From Svornostia abyssi (GTDB lineage: Bacteria; Actinomycetota; Thermoleophilia; Solirubrobacterales; Solirubrobacteraceae), in contig CP088295.1 of assembly GCA_024666565.1 (NCBI GenBank), positions 620,001 through 684,000 on the forward strand: a stretch of DNA of 64,000 nucleotides, given 5' to 3'. Below, one piece after another: positions 1-7,740 of the stretch (within the stretch, counting starts at the first letter, position 1; every line of letters begins with the position of its first letter). The translations under genes and the position numbers were made by a program. The notes under the pieces were generated by a model. The model did no database searches. It was not told the origin of the DNA and worked only from the letters and a program-made list of their open reading frames with translations.

Positions 1-1397
1 TACGCGGTGGCCGCCGTCAGACCCGTGATGGTCGTCGAGGTCGTGGTGACCTCCTTGACCTTCGCGCCGTTCTGGAACACCTCGTAGCCGCTGACGAACA
101 CGTCATCGGTGGCGGCGTCCCACGAGAGCTCGATCGAGGTCTCGCCCGTCGCGGCGCCGGTCAGGTTGTCGACCTTGCTCGGCGGGTTGTCCACGCCGGT
201 GGGCAGCTCGAGGACGATGGCCTCGCTGTACTCCGAGAAGTTGCCCGCGGCGTCGAACGCCCGGACGTCGATCTCGTACAGGCCGCCCGGCGTCAGGCCC
301 GTCAGCTCGGTGGCCGTCACGTTGCCGACCGTCTTGGTCTGGCCCTCGTAGCGGACCTCGTAGCCCGCGACGCCGACGTTGTCGGTCGACGCGCCCCACT
401 GGAGCTTGATGGAGGTGGGCGTCACGTCGTCGATCGACGTGATGAACGGCTCACCGGGGACGGACGGCGGCGCGGTGTCGGCGTCGTCATCGGTCGTGAC
501 GGTGATCTCGTCACTCTCGGGCGAGGCCTGGTCGATCGTGTCGATCGCCTTGACCTTGAACTTGTAGGCCGTCGCCGGCGTGAGGCCGGTGACGGTCTTC
601 GAGGTACCCGTGACGGTGTCGATCTTCACGCCGTCCTGGAAGACCTCGTAGCCCTTGACGCCCTTGTCGTCGGTCGACGCGGTCCACGACAGCGCGACCG
701 AGTCGGTCGTCGGCGTGCCCGCGAGGCCCGTCGGCTTCGTCGGCGGGGTGTCCACCGGCGGCGGGTCGACGATGTTGATGTTCTGCAGCGTCTTGTTCTG
801 ATCCGCCGGGTTGAGCACGCAGGGGACGTCAAACGTGTTCGGGTTGCCGTCGCTGTCGACCGGGACGACCGGCGGCAGGACGATGAACGAGCCATCAGCG
901 CGCTTGGCGGTGATGTTCAGGTCGAGCTTGTCGACCGTGATGTTCACGATGCCCGTCTGCGAGAACGTCAGCGACGGCGTCTCGCCCTTGAGGTTCTCGA
1001 ACTTCAGCGGCGGCGCGGCCGGCTTCGTGAGCTCGGGGATCGCGATCGGGACCTGCACCGGCAGGGTGAAGTTCGGCGCGGTGACCGTCGAGGACGCCTT
1101 CGAGCTGCCGGAAATCTTGTTCGCGCCGATCAGGTCGAGGCCCTGGTACGTGCCCAGGTCGGCCTCGGCGGACGCGGTGATGTCGAACGGCGGCGTGAAC
1201 TTGTTGCGCTCCCACTCCGACGGGATGGCAGCGTCGATGTTCACGGTCAGCGCCCGCTCACCGATGAGCGGGTAGGTGCACTTGTACGTCTGCGTCAACT
1301 GCGCAGCGTTGGCGGGTGCGGCAGCCGCCATGGCTGCCAGGGCGGTGATGCCGGCAGCAGCCAGCACGTTCCGTGGCCCAAAGGACCTGAGGGACAC
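1..1397 (-). CDS. Secreted multi-Fn3 protein, N-terminal part (runs off window edge)
   Basis: The 5' part of a secreted protein; the 3' end lies outside the window. The GTG start is preceded by a GGAGGA Shine-Dalgarno. Residues 1-32 form a Sec signal peptide ending in APANA-A. Residues 33 to about 205 are the same beta-rich domain (YKCTYPLIGE ... FDVPCVL, one Cys near each end) found in the two large paralogs downstream; it resembles actinobacterial DUF6801, recalled rather than searched. Three Fn3 modules follow, the third cut by the edge. The first carries SWTASTDDKGV and TAYKFKVKA; the second is nearly identical to the first Fn3 of the 841-aa paralog. A surface or extracellular binding role is inference only; no enzyme motif is visible. 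Confidence 0.85.
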   Translation of the reverse strand, partial: MSLRSFGPRNVLAAAGITALAAMAAAAPANAAQLTQTYKCTYPLIGERALTVNIDAAIPSEWERNKFTPPFDITASAEADLGTYQGLDLIGANKISGSSKASSTVTAPNFTLPVQVPIAIPELTKPAAPPLKFENLKGETPSLTFSQTGIVNITVDKLDLNITAKRADGSFIVLPPVVPVDSDGNPNTFDVPCVLNPADQNKTLQNINIVDPPPVDTPPTKPTGLAGTPTTDSVALSWTASTDDKGVKGYEVFQDGVKIDTVTGTSKTVTGLTPATAYKFKVKAIDTIDQASPESDEITVTTDDDADTAPPSVPGEPFITSIDDVTPTSIKLQWGASTDNVGVAGYEVRYEGQTKTVGNVTATELTGLTPGGLYEIDVRAFDAAGNFSEYSEAIVLELPTGVDNPPSKVDNLTGAATGETSIELSWDAATDDVFVSGYEVFQNGAKVKEVTTTSTTITGLTAATA

Positions 1398-1613
1398 TTG
1401 CTTCCTCCCGATGTAAATAGCGGCGGCGCACTCCCCGGCGCACACCACATGGACAGGCCGCCCGATGGCAGAGGGCGACCTCGCCGATTGTCAGGGATAT
1501 CCGAGCGCCCGTCGACGACCGGGGCGCGAAACGTCGCCGCGAGGTCACTCTGTGAGATGGAGCACCCCGTAACAGCGGGGTAAACGGGACCTAAGGCGTG
1601 CCGAGATGCCAGC

Positions 1614-1640
1614 TCGCACGATGACGCAGAAGTGGCACGA
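1614..1640 (-). promoter_or_regulatory. Two-half-site upstream element, copy 1
   Basis: On the plus strand the half-sites are TCGCACGA (1614-1621) and TGGCACGA (1633-1640), separated by 11 bp. Read along the gene this is TCGTGCCA-N11-TCGTGCGA, a direct repeat of TCGTGC at 19-bp pitch. It lies 216 bp upstream of the GTG start at 1397. Two further copies sit at nearly the same distance from the other Fn3 genes, so it is probably an operator or promoter element. Confidence 0.6.
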
Positions 1641-1664
1641 CGCTGGCCCGCGCGCCGTTAACGG

Positions 1665-1705
1665 CCGGCGGCCCCCGGTCACACGAAGTGACCGAGGGCC
1701 GCCGG
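1665..1705. terminator. Hairpin terminator after the 841-aa Fn3 gene
   Basis: An 18-bp stem with one mismatch (arms 1665-1682 and 1688-1705) and a 5-nt loop ACGAA. It lies 22 bp past the stop codon at 1728. There is no T tract, as is common in very GC-rich actinobacteria. Confidence 0.7.
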
Positions 1706-1727
1706 AACCGGACTGCTCAGCCGAGCG

Positions 1728-4253
1728 CTAGGGCTTCGGCGTGAGGTTGATGTCGATGGTGTTGCCGCCGCCCTTGGCGAGCGGGCTGATGAACGACTCC
1801 AGCAGGCCGCAACCGGTGAGGTCGCTGATGCCGTAGGTGCCCTTCAGGTTGCCGCCCTGGAGCGGGTCGAAGAACGCCGCCGTCGACTTCAGGTTGGCGA
1901 TGGACGACGACTTCGTGCGGCACTGGCCGTCACCGGCGATCGGCAGCACGCCGAACAGGTACAGCTGCTTCAGGCGGACGCGGAACTTCGCGGTCGCCGT
2001 CAGCACGCCGCTCTTCAGCGTGCCGCGGGTCTTGTCCGTCTGCTCGAAGCCGATGTCGGCCTTGACCGGCAGCGTGCCGAGGACCTTCAGGTTCGCCTTC
2101 GTGCTGTTGAGCGTCAGGTCGCCCGTGAAGTCGCCCGTCGCGAGCGTGAGATCGGCGTTGATGCCGCCGGTGAGCGGCACGGGGCCGGTCGTGAGCGTCT
2201 TCAGCACCGACGTGCCCTTGAGCGTGTAGCCGTACTTGACGATCGTGTTGTCGGTCGTGGTGACCGTGATCTCGGTGCTGAACGCCGAGGTCTGCCCGAT
2301 CGAGTCCTTGGCCTGGACCTTGAACTTGTACGCCGTGCTCTGGCTGAGACCGGTGACGGTCTTCGACGTGCCGGTGACGGTGTCGATCTTCACGCCGTCC
2401 TTGTAGACGTCGTAGCCGGCGACGGAGACGTCGTCGGTGGACGCAGCCCACGTCAGGGCAACCGTGCTCGCCGTCGGCGTGCCGGCCAGACCCGTCGGGG
2501 TGGTCGGCGGGGTGTCGGACAGCGTCTTCGTCGTGATCTCGTCACTGAAGACCGACGTCTGACCGATGGTGTCCTTCGCCTGGACCTTGAACTTGTACTC
2601 CGTGTTCAGGGCCAGACCCGTGACGGTCTTCGACGTGCCCGTGACGGTGTCGATCTTCACGCCGTTCTGGAACACGTCGTAGCCCGCGACACCGACATCG
2701 TCGGTGGACGCCGTCCACGACAGCGCGACCGACGTCTTCGTCGGCGTGCCCGCGAGACCGGCCGGCTTGCTCGGCGGGGTGTCCGCCAGCGTCGTCGACG
2801 TGATCTCGTCGCTGAAGTCCGAGGTCTGGCCGATGGTGTCCTTGGCCTGGACCTTGAACTTGTAGGCGGTGCTCGGGCTCAGGCCCGTGATGGTCTTCGA
2901 CGTGCCGGTGACGGTGTCGACCTTGACGCCGTCCTTGTACACGTCGTAGCCCGCGACGCCCTTGTCGTCCGTCGAGGCGGTCCACGTCAGCGCGACCGAG
3001 GTGCGCGTCGGGGTCCCGGCGAGGTTCGCCGGCTTGCTCGGCGGGTTGTCGCCCTGCGTCGAGATCGTGATCTCGTTGCCGAACGGGCCGGTCTGCAGGC
3101 CCGGGGCGTCGATGGCGCGCACCTTGAACTTGTACGCGGTGGCCTTCGTCAGGCCGGTGATCGTGGTCGAGGTGGTGGTGACGTCCTTGACCTTCGCGCC
3201 GTCCTGGAACACCTCGTAGCCCGCGACGAACACGTCGTCGGTGGCCGCGCCCCACGACAGGGAGATCGAGGTCTCGCCCGTCGCGTTGCCGGTGAGGGTG
3301 CCGGGCGCGCTCGGCAGCTGGTCGACGTCGGTCGGCAGCTCGAGCACGATGGCCGGGCTGAAGTCCGAGAAGTTGCCCGCGGCGTCGAACGCCCGGACGT
3401 CGATCTCGTACAGGCCGCCGGGCGTCAGGCCCGTCAGCGTGGTCTCGGTCACGTCGCCGACCGTCTTGGTCTGACCCTCGTAGCGGATCTCGTAGCCCTC
3501 GACGCCCACGTTGTCCGTCGACGCGCCCCACTGGAGCTTGATCGAGGTGGGCGTCACGTCGTCGATCGACGTGATGAACGGCTCACCGGGAACGCTCGGC
3601 TTCACGGTGTCCCCGGCGGGCGGGGTGACCGTGGTGTTCTGCAGCGTCTTGTTCTGACCGGCCGGGTCAAGGACACACGGGACGTCGAACGTGTTCGGGT
3701 TCCCATCGCTGTCGACCGGGACGACCGGCGGCAGGACGATCGCCGAACCGTCGGCGCGCTTGGCGGCGATGTTGAGGTCGAGCTTGTCGACCGTGATGTT
3801 CACGACGCCCGTCTGCGTGAACGTCAGCGACGGGGTCTCGCCCGTCAGGCCCTCGAACTTCAGCGGCGGCGCGGCCGGCTTCGTGACCTCGGGGATCGCG
3901 ATCGGGACCTGCACCGGCAGGGTGAAGTTCGGCGCGGTGACCGTCGAAGACGCCTTCGAGGTACCGGAAATCTTGTTCGCGCCGATCAGGTCCAGACCCT
4001 GGTACGTGCCCAGGTCGGCCTCGGCGGACGCCGAGATGGCGAACGGCGGCGTGGGCGTGCCCGTCTGCCACGTCGCGGGGATCGCTGCATCGATGTTGAC
4101 CGTCAGACCCCGCTCACCGATCAGCGGGTAGGTGCACTTGTACGTCTGCGTCAACTGCGCAGCGTTCGCGGGTGCGGCAGCAGCCATGGCTGCCAGGGCG
4201 GTGATGCCGGCAGCAGCCAGCACGTTCCGCGGCCCAAAGGACCTGAGGGACAC
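1728..4253 (-). CDS. Secreted protein with five Fn3 modules (841 aa)
   Basis: GTG start with GGAGGA seven bases upstream. Signal peptide 1-32. N-terminal DUF6801-like domain about 33-213 with Cys40 and Cys193. Five Fn3 modules follow at about 220-307, 313-400, 405-489, 494-578 and 583-667; the last three are near copies (GTPTxTSVALTWTASTDD, AYKFKVQAKD). A C-terminal domain at about 672-841 (YGYTLKGTSVLKTLTTGPVP ... GDGQCRTK ... LTGCGLLE ... NTIDINLTPKP) is shared with the 381-aa and 580-aa paralogs. There is no LPXTG motif or C-terminal membrane helix, so it is secreted or held by another partner. Function unknown; extracellular binding or matrix roles are guesses from Fn3 content. Confidence 0.9.
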   Translation of the reverse strand: MSLRSFGPRNVLAAAGITALAAMAAAAPANAAQLTQTYKCTYPLIGERGLTVNIDAAIPATWQTGTPTPPFAISASAEADLGTYQGLDLIGANKISGTSKASSTVTAPNFTLPVQVPIAIPEVTKPAAPPLKFEGLTGETPSLTFTQTGVVNITVDKLDLNIAAKRADGSAIVLPPVVPVDSDGNPNTFDVPCVLDPAGQNKTLQNTTVTPPAGDTVKPSVPGEPFITSIDDVTPTSIKLQWGASTDNVGVEGYEIRYEGQTKTVGDVTETTLTGLTPGGLYEIDVRAFDAAGNFSDFSPAIVLELPTDVDQLPSAPGTLTGNATGETSISLSWGAATDDVFVAGYEVFQDGAKVKDVTTTSTTITGLTKATAYKFKVRAIDAPGLQTGPFGNEITISTQGDNPPSKPANLAGTPTRTSVALTWTASTDDKGVAGYDVYKDGVKVDTVTGTSKTITGLSPSTAYKFKVQAKDTIGQTSDFSDEITSTTLADTPPSKPAGLAGTPTKTSVALSWTASTDDVGVAGYDVFQNGVKIDTVTGTSKTVTGLALNTEYKFKVQAKDTIGQTSVFSDEITTKTLSDTPPTTPTGLAGTPTASTVALTWAASTDDVSVAGYDVYKDGVKIDTVTGTSKTVTGLSQSTAYKFKVQAKDSIGQTSAFSTEITVTTTDNTIVKYGYTLKGTSVLKTLTTGPVPLTGGINADLTLATGDFTGDLTLNSTKANLKVLGTLPVKADIGFEQTDKTRGTLKSGVLTATAKFRVRLKQLYLFGVLPIAGDGQCRTKSSSIANLKSTAAFFDPLQGGNLKGTYGISDLTGCGLLESFISPLAKGGGNTIDINLTPKP

Positions 4254-4466
4254 TTGCTTCCTCCGATGTGCAGGGGCGGCGCACTCCCCGGCGCCGCCGC
4301 GTGGACGTGCCGCCAGCAGGACAGAGGCAGCACTCCCGCGCAGTCTCAGTGATCGGCGTCACGCAATGGGCGAGCTCGCGCGGATGGGCCGCCCGGACCG
4401 CGCACGCGAGCGCCCATGTCCAGTAAATCCAGGCTAAATCGGGAGTTCCGCGCCCGAGATCGGCGC

Positions 4467-4493
4467 TCGCATGACGACGCAGAAGTGGCACGA
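4467..4493 (-). promoter_or_regulatory. Two-half-site upstream element, copy 2
   Basis: Half-sites TCGCATGA (4467-4474) and TGGCACGA (4486-4493) with an 11-bp spacer, 213 bp upstream of the GTG at 4253. Orientation and spacing match copy 1. The left half-site has one substitution relative to the other copies. It lies in the 281-bp gap between the Fn3 gene and the end of the lipoprotein gene. Confidence 0.6.
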
Positions 4494-4534
4494 CGTGCCG
4501 GGCGAATGCCACCCGACACGCCGCGCGACTGCTC

Positions 4535-5200
4535 TCAGGTGAACTTGCTGCAGCTGGGCTCGGCCTTCAGCGCCGGCCCGATCTCGGGGTTCGGGAGCAG
4601 CACCGCGATCGGCCCCGGGTAGTTGCTCAGGACCTCCATCTGCCCGCCGAGGTCCTCGGTGAACTTCTCGAGGTCCTTCTGGCTGTCGAGCTTGGCGGCC
4701 TGGACGCTCTTCTTCACCACGCCGAGCTGCTGCGCGATGGTCTCCATCCCGCCGACGGCCTGCGTCCACTCCGTGCTGGCGCGATCGTTCGGCGGCGCGC
4801 CGACCTTCTCCAGCGTGGTGACCTGCAGCCGGAGCTGCTTCTGCGCATCGGTGAAGAAGCGCACGAGCGACCGCTGGGTGGTGTCCACGTTCGGCGCCTC
4901 GAGGTTCGGCGGCGAGAGCGGCTTGCCGGCGTCAGCCATCGCGACGCACAGCTTCTTCGCCCAGACCCGCTCGGGCGACGAGGTGGCGGACACCTCCTTG
5001 GCCAGCGCGGCCTCCTTGGCCTTCGCCTCCTTCTTCTCCTCTTCCGTCGTGGCCGTCTGCGACGGCGCCTGCGGGACCGTGGTGCCGGCGGGGACCGCCT
5101 CGGCCTTCTCGGTGTCGTCGTCCGACCCGCCGCAGCCCGCCATCGTCGCGGCCGCCAGCAGCACGGCGGCGCACGCCTTCGCGCTCATTCCTGTCCTCAT
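4535..5200 (-). CDS. Small lipoprotein, function unknown
   Basis: A 221-aa protein with a signal peptide and lipobox (TMAGC followed by GGSDDD), so it is probably lipid-anchored at the outer face of the membrane. A low-complexity acidic/Thr/Pro/Lys stretch follows. The rest is predicted helical, containing WAKKLCVAMADAG and a final Cys near the C terminus. ATG at 5200 fits the AGGGGGA Shine-Dalgarno best; GTG at 5203 and ATG at 5188 are alternatives. It lies 30 bp behind the lipase gene, probably as the last gene of a three-gene operon (381-aa paralog, lipase, lipoprotein). No family recognised. Confidence 0.8.
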   Translation of the reverse strand: MRTGMSAKACAAVLLAAATMAGCGGSDDDTEKAEAVPAGTTVPQAPSQTATTEEEKKEAKAKEAALAKEVSATSSPERVWAKKLCVAMADAGKPLSPPNLEAPNVDTTQRSLVRFFTDAQKQLRLQVTTLEKVGAPPNDRASTEWTQAVGGMETIAQQLGVVKKSVQAAKLDSQKDLEKFTEDLGGQMEVLSNYPGPIAVLLPNPEIGPALKAEPSCSKFT

Positions 5201-5230
5201 CACAGCTTCCCCCTGCTTCCCCGGATTTCC

Positions 5231-6472
5231 TTACTGACCACAGTTCGATGTCGCCGGCTTTCCGCTGAACCGATCAGCGATGAACGCCAGCGCGTCCGTG
5301 TTGCCACGTCCCACGGTGGTGACATGCCCCGTGTCGAACTCCTTCCAGGTTACGCTCATCCCGAGCCCGCAGTACTTATCTCGCAGCTGGCGGGCCTGGT
5401 CGTACTCGACGATCGGGTCGTTCGGAGCGTGGTACTGGTACACGGGCACGTTGATCTTCGTCGAGCCCAGCGTGTTCTCGGCGATGCGCAGGAGCCACGG
5501 CAGCTGACCGAACGGCAGCGGGCTCATGTAGTCCGACGCCTGCTTGCCGTCGTAGTCGAGCAGGAGCTCGATCGTGCAGTCGCCGGCCTCCATGGCGGCG
5601 AGCGTCGACGTGCCCGCCGCGTTGAGGTAGGTCCCCAGCTGCAGCTCGTCGGAGTAGGCGTTGTCGAGACCGATCAGCGCGTAGAGCATGAAGCCGAACC
5701 CCGGCTTGCCGTTCAGGCCGATCGCGACGCTCGCCAGGTTCGCCGGCACGCCGCCGCCGCTCACGCCCTGGAGGTTGATCTCCGGGGCGTAGGTCGGCTG
5801 CAGCTGCCCGGCCCACATCGAGGCGCCGCCGCCCTGCGAGAAGCCGTGGATCACGACCTTCGCGCTGGGAGAGAGCCCGGCCTCGGGCAGCCGGGTCGCG
5901 GCGCGGACGCCGTCGAGGACCGCCGGGCCCATGGCCTTACCGACCATGTACGACGTGTTCGGGTTCTGGCGGTACCCCTCGTAGTCCGTGACCGAGACGG
6001 CGTAGCCGGCCTGGAGCAGCCGGTTGATCATCGCCTGCTCGTAGAACGCGCCCGAGTTGATGAAGCGCGAGATCGTGCACTTGAACGCCGGGCCGCTCGT
6101 GCCCCCGTTGAACGCGACGACGGGCGTCGTCGCCGGATCCTTGCCCTTCGGGACCAGCACCGTGCCGGTCACGACGTTACGGCGCTGCAGCGCGTCCGTG
6201 GACAGGTACATGACCTGCCAGGCGTTCGCGAGGCTGCGAGCCGTCGGCGGCCCCGCCTTCGACGGCCGGGCGCGGATGATGTCGCCCGGCTCGCCCGCGG
6301 GCAGAGGCGCCGGCGGGGTGTAGAACGGATCCGGCGCCGCGTTGGGCGTCGGGGCCGGGAAGCTGCGGTCGATGACCGGCGCGGCCGAAGCCTGGCCGAT
6401 CGGCCCGAGCGCGAGGCCGGCGAGCGCGGCAGCGGTGAGTCGCGCGATCCTGGTGGTGAAGGTGCGGTTCAT
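5231..6472 (-). CDS. Secretory lipase family protein
   Basis: A 413-aa exported alpha/beta hydrolase of the secretory lipase family (LIP type, PF03583). Signal peptide 1-30 ends in ASA-APVID. The nucleophile elbow is GFSQGG with Ser212. Candidate catalytic Asp352 lies in YHAPNDPIVEY and His383 in DTGHVTTV. The FNGGTSGP segment near 121-128 fits the oxyanion region. Members of the family hydrolyse triacylglycerols or other esters outside the cell. The ATG lies 10 bp after the stop of the 381-aa paralog, so the two are co-transcribed. The substrate cannot be read from sequence. Confidence 0.9.
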   Translation of the reverse strand: MNRTFTTRIARLTAAALAGLALGPIGQASAAPVIDRSFPAPTPNAAPDPFYTPPAPLPAGEPGDIIRARPSKAGPPTARSLANAWQVMYLSTDALQRRNVVTGTVLVPKGKDPATTPVVAFNGGTSGPAFKCTISRFINSGAFYEQAMINRLLQAGYAVSVTDYEGYRQNPNTSYMVGKAMGPAVLDGVRAATRLPEAGLSPSAKVVIHGFSQGGGASMWAGQLQPTYAPEINLQGVSGGGVPANLASVAIGLNGKPGFGFMLYALIGLDNAYSDELQLGTYLNAAGTSTLAAMEAGDCTIELLLDYDGKQASDYMSPLPFGQLPWLLRIAENTLGSTKINVPVYQYHAPNDPIVEYDQARQLRDKYCGLGMSVTWKEFDTGHVTTVGRGNTDALAFIADRFSGKPATSNCGQ

Positions 6473-6482
6473 GGCTGCCGTC

Positions 6483-7628
6483 CTACGCCTTCGGGGTCAG
6501 GTTGATGTCGATGGTGTTGCCGCCGCCCTTGGCGAGCGGGCTGATGAACGCCTCGAGCAGGCCGCAGCCCGTGAGGTCGCTGATCCCGTAGGTGCCCTTC
6601 AGGTTGCCGCCCTTCAGCGGGTCGAAGAACGCGTCGGTCGACTTCATGTTCGCGATGGAGGCCGCCTTGGTCCGGCACTGGCCGTCACCGGCGATCGGCA
6701 GCACGCCGAACAGGTACAGCTGCTTCAGGCGGACGTGGAACTTCGCCGTCGCCGTCAGCACGCCGGCCTTCAGCGAGCCACGGGTCTTGTCGGTCTGCTG
6801 GAACGCGATGTCGGCCTTGACCGGCAGCGTGCCCAGGACCTTCAGGTTCGCCTTGGTGCTGTTCAGGACGAGATCCGCGGTGTAGTTGCCCGTCGCGAGA
6901 TCGAGCTTGGCATCGATGCCGCCGGTCAGCGGGACCGGGCCCGTCGTCAGGGTCTTCAGCGCCGACACGCCCTTCAGCGTGTAGCCGTACGCGACAGGTG
7001 GCTGGGTGTCGTTGCCGACGACGATCGTCGCGAGCGTCGTGTTCTGGCCGGGGTTCTGGAAGCACTCCGTCTCGAAGTCCTCGAGCCCGGTCTTCGCGCC
7101 GTCCGCCAGGCGGGCGTCGAGCTTGAGCACAAGATCGCCCTCCACCTTGATGCTCGCCGACCCCGGCGCGCTGAACTGCAACGCGGGTGTCTCGCCGGTG
7201 GCCGTGGTCTGGAATCCACCCGTCGCGGGGACCGTCGTCTTCGTCAGCGTCGTGGGCACCTGGAGCGGCAGCCGCACGTCACCCGGGAGGGTGATCGACG
7301 CGCCGGCGACAGCCGTGCCCGCGATGGTGGCCGTCTCGAGCGCCTTCAGGCCATAGGCGGCCTCGGCGCTGACGTCCGCCTTCGCTGAGATAACGAAGGG
7401 CGGCGTGGAGGTGCCGACCGGGACGCTGGAAGGGATGTCGCTGGTGATCTGCAGCTTGAGCGGCTGCGGGTCCATCAGCGGGAAGTTGCAGGTGTAGTTC
7501 AGCGTCAGCGAGACGGGCGCTGCAGTGGCCGGTGTGGCGGCAGCGGAGGCGAACAGGACGCCGAGCAGAGCAGCGGCGACGGGAACGCGACGTGCGCCGC
7601 GTGAGCGACGGATCGCGTGGTGGAGCAT
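6483..7628 (-). CDS. Secreted paralog without Fn3 modules (381 aa)
   Basis: Start chosen at ATG 7628, giving a signal peptide (RRVPVAAALLGVLFASAAA..ATAA); an upstream in-frame start at 7682 would add 18 unlikely residues. The N-terminal domain (NYTCNFPLMDPQPLKL ... ECFQNP) is a diverged version of the DUF6801-like domain. The last 170 residues are nearly identical to the C-terminal domain of the Fn3 paralogs. No Fn3 lies between, so the two end domains form a minimal unit into which Fn3 modules have been inserted or from which they were lost. It is followed directly by the lipase gene. Function unknown. Confidence 0.88.
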   Translation of the reverse strand: MLHHAIRRSRGARRVPVAAALLGVLFASAAATPATAAPVSLTLNYTCNFPLMDPQPLKLQITSDIPSSVPVGTSTPPFVISAKADVSAEAAYGLKALETATIAGTAVAGASITLPGDVRLPLQVPTTLTKTTVPATGGFQTTATGETPALQFSAPGSASIKVEGDLVLKLDARLADGAKTGLEDFETECFQNPGQNTTLATIVVGNDTQPPVAYGYTLKGVSALKTLTTGPVPLTGGIDAKLDLATGNYTADLVLNSTKANLKVLGTLPVKADIAFQQTDKTRGSLKAGVLTATAKFHVRLKQLYLFGVLPIAGDGQCRTKAASIANMKSTDAFFDPLKGGNLKGTYGISDLTGCGLLEAFISPLAKGGGNTIDINLTPKA

Positions 7629-7668
7629 GAAGGGTGCCTTTCGAAGGTGAACCGGCTGGGAGAGACAC

Positions 7669-7701
7669 GGCGCCCCCGCCACACTGGGTGACGGGGGCGC
7701 C
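7669..7701. terminator. Hairpin terminator after the 580-aa Fn3 gene
   Basis: A perfect 10-bp stem (7669-7678 with 7692-7701) and a 13-nt loop, 39 bp after the stop at 7741. It separates the 580-aa gene from the operon that begins at 7628, although read-through remains possible because the gap is only 112 bp. Confidence 0.6.
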
Positions 7702-7712
7702 GGGATACGTCA

Positions 7713-7727
7713 GACGTGACTCACGTC
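7713..7727. promoter_or_regulatory. 15-bp palindrome GACGTGA-C-TCACGTC
   Basis: Seven-base arms around one central base, in the 112-bp gap between the 580-aa gene and the 381-aa paralog operon. It may be an operator for the downstream operon or a second terminator hairpin. The sequence alone does not decide. Confidence 0.35.
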
Positions 7728-7740
7728 ACTGAGCTGGTGC

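Larger units (their letters stand above)
1398..1727. other. 330-bp intergenic region
   Basis: No credible gene. It holds the ribosome binding site of the leftmost Fn3 gene, a two-half-site element at 1614-1640 and a long hairpin at 1665-1705 that should end the 841-aa paralog transcript. The same arrangement recurs upstream of the other Fn3 genes. Confidence 0.7.

Noticed and set aside
404..3225. Repeated DNA blocks that might be read as a repeat array or CRISPR-like structure
   Set aside because: The period is about 260 bp and matches Fn3 domains in frame; there are no short identical repeats with unique spacers and no cas genes.
2542..3531. Arg/Asp-rich repeats in an alternative frame of the 841-aa Fn3 gene
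   Set aside because: The repetition only mirrors the repeated Fn3 DNA; the correct frame has a signal peptide and Fn3 modules.
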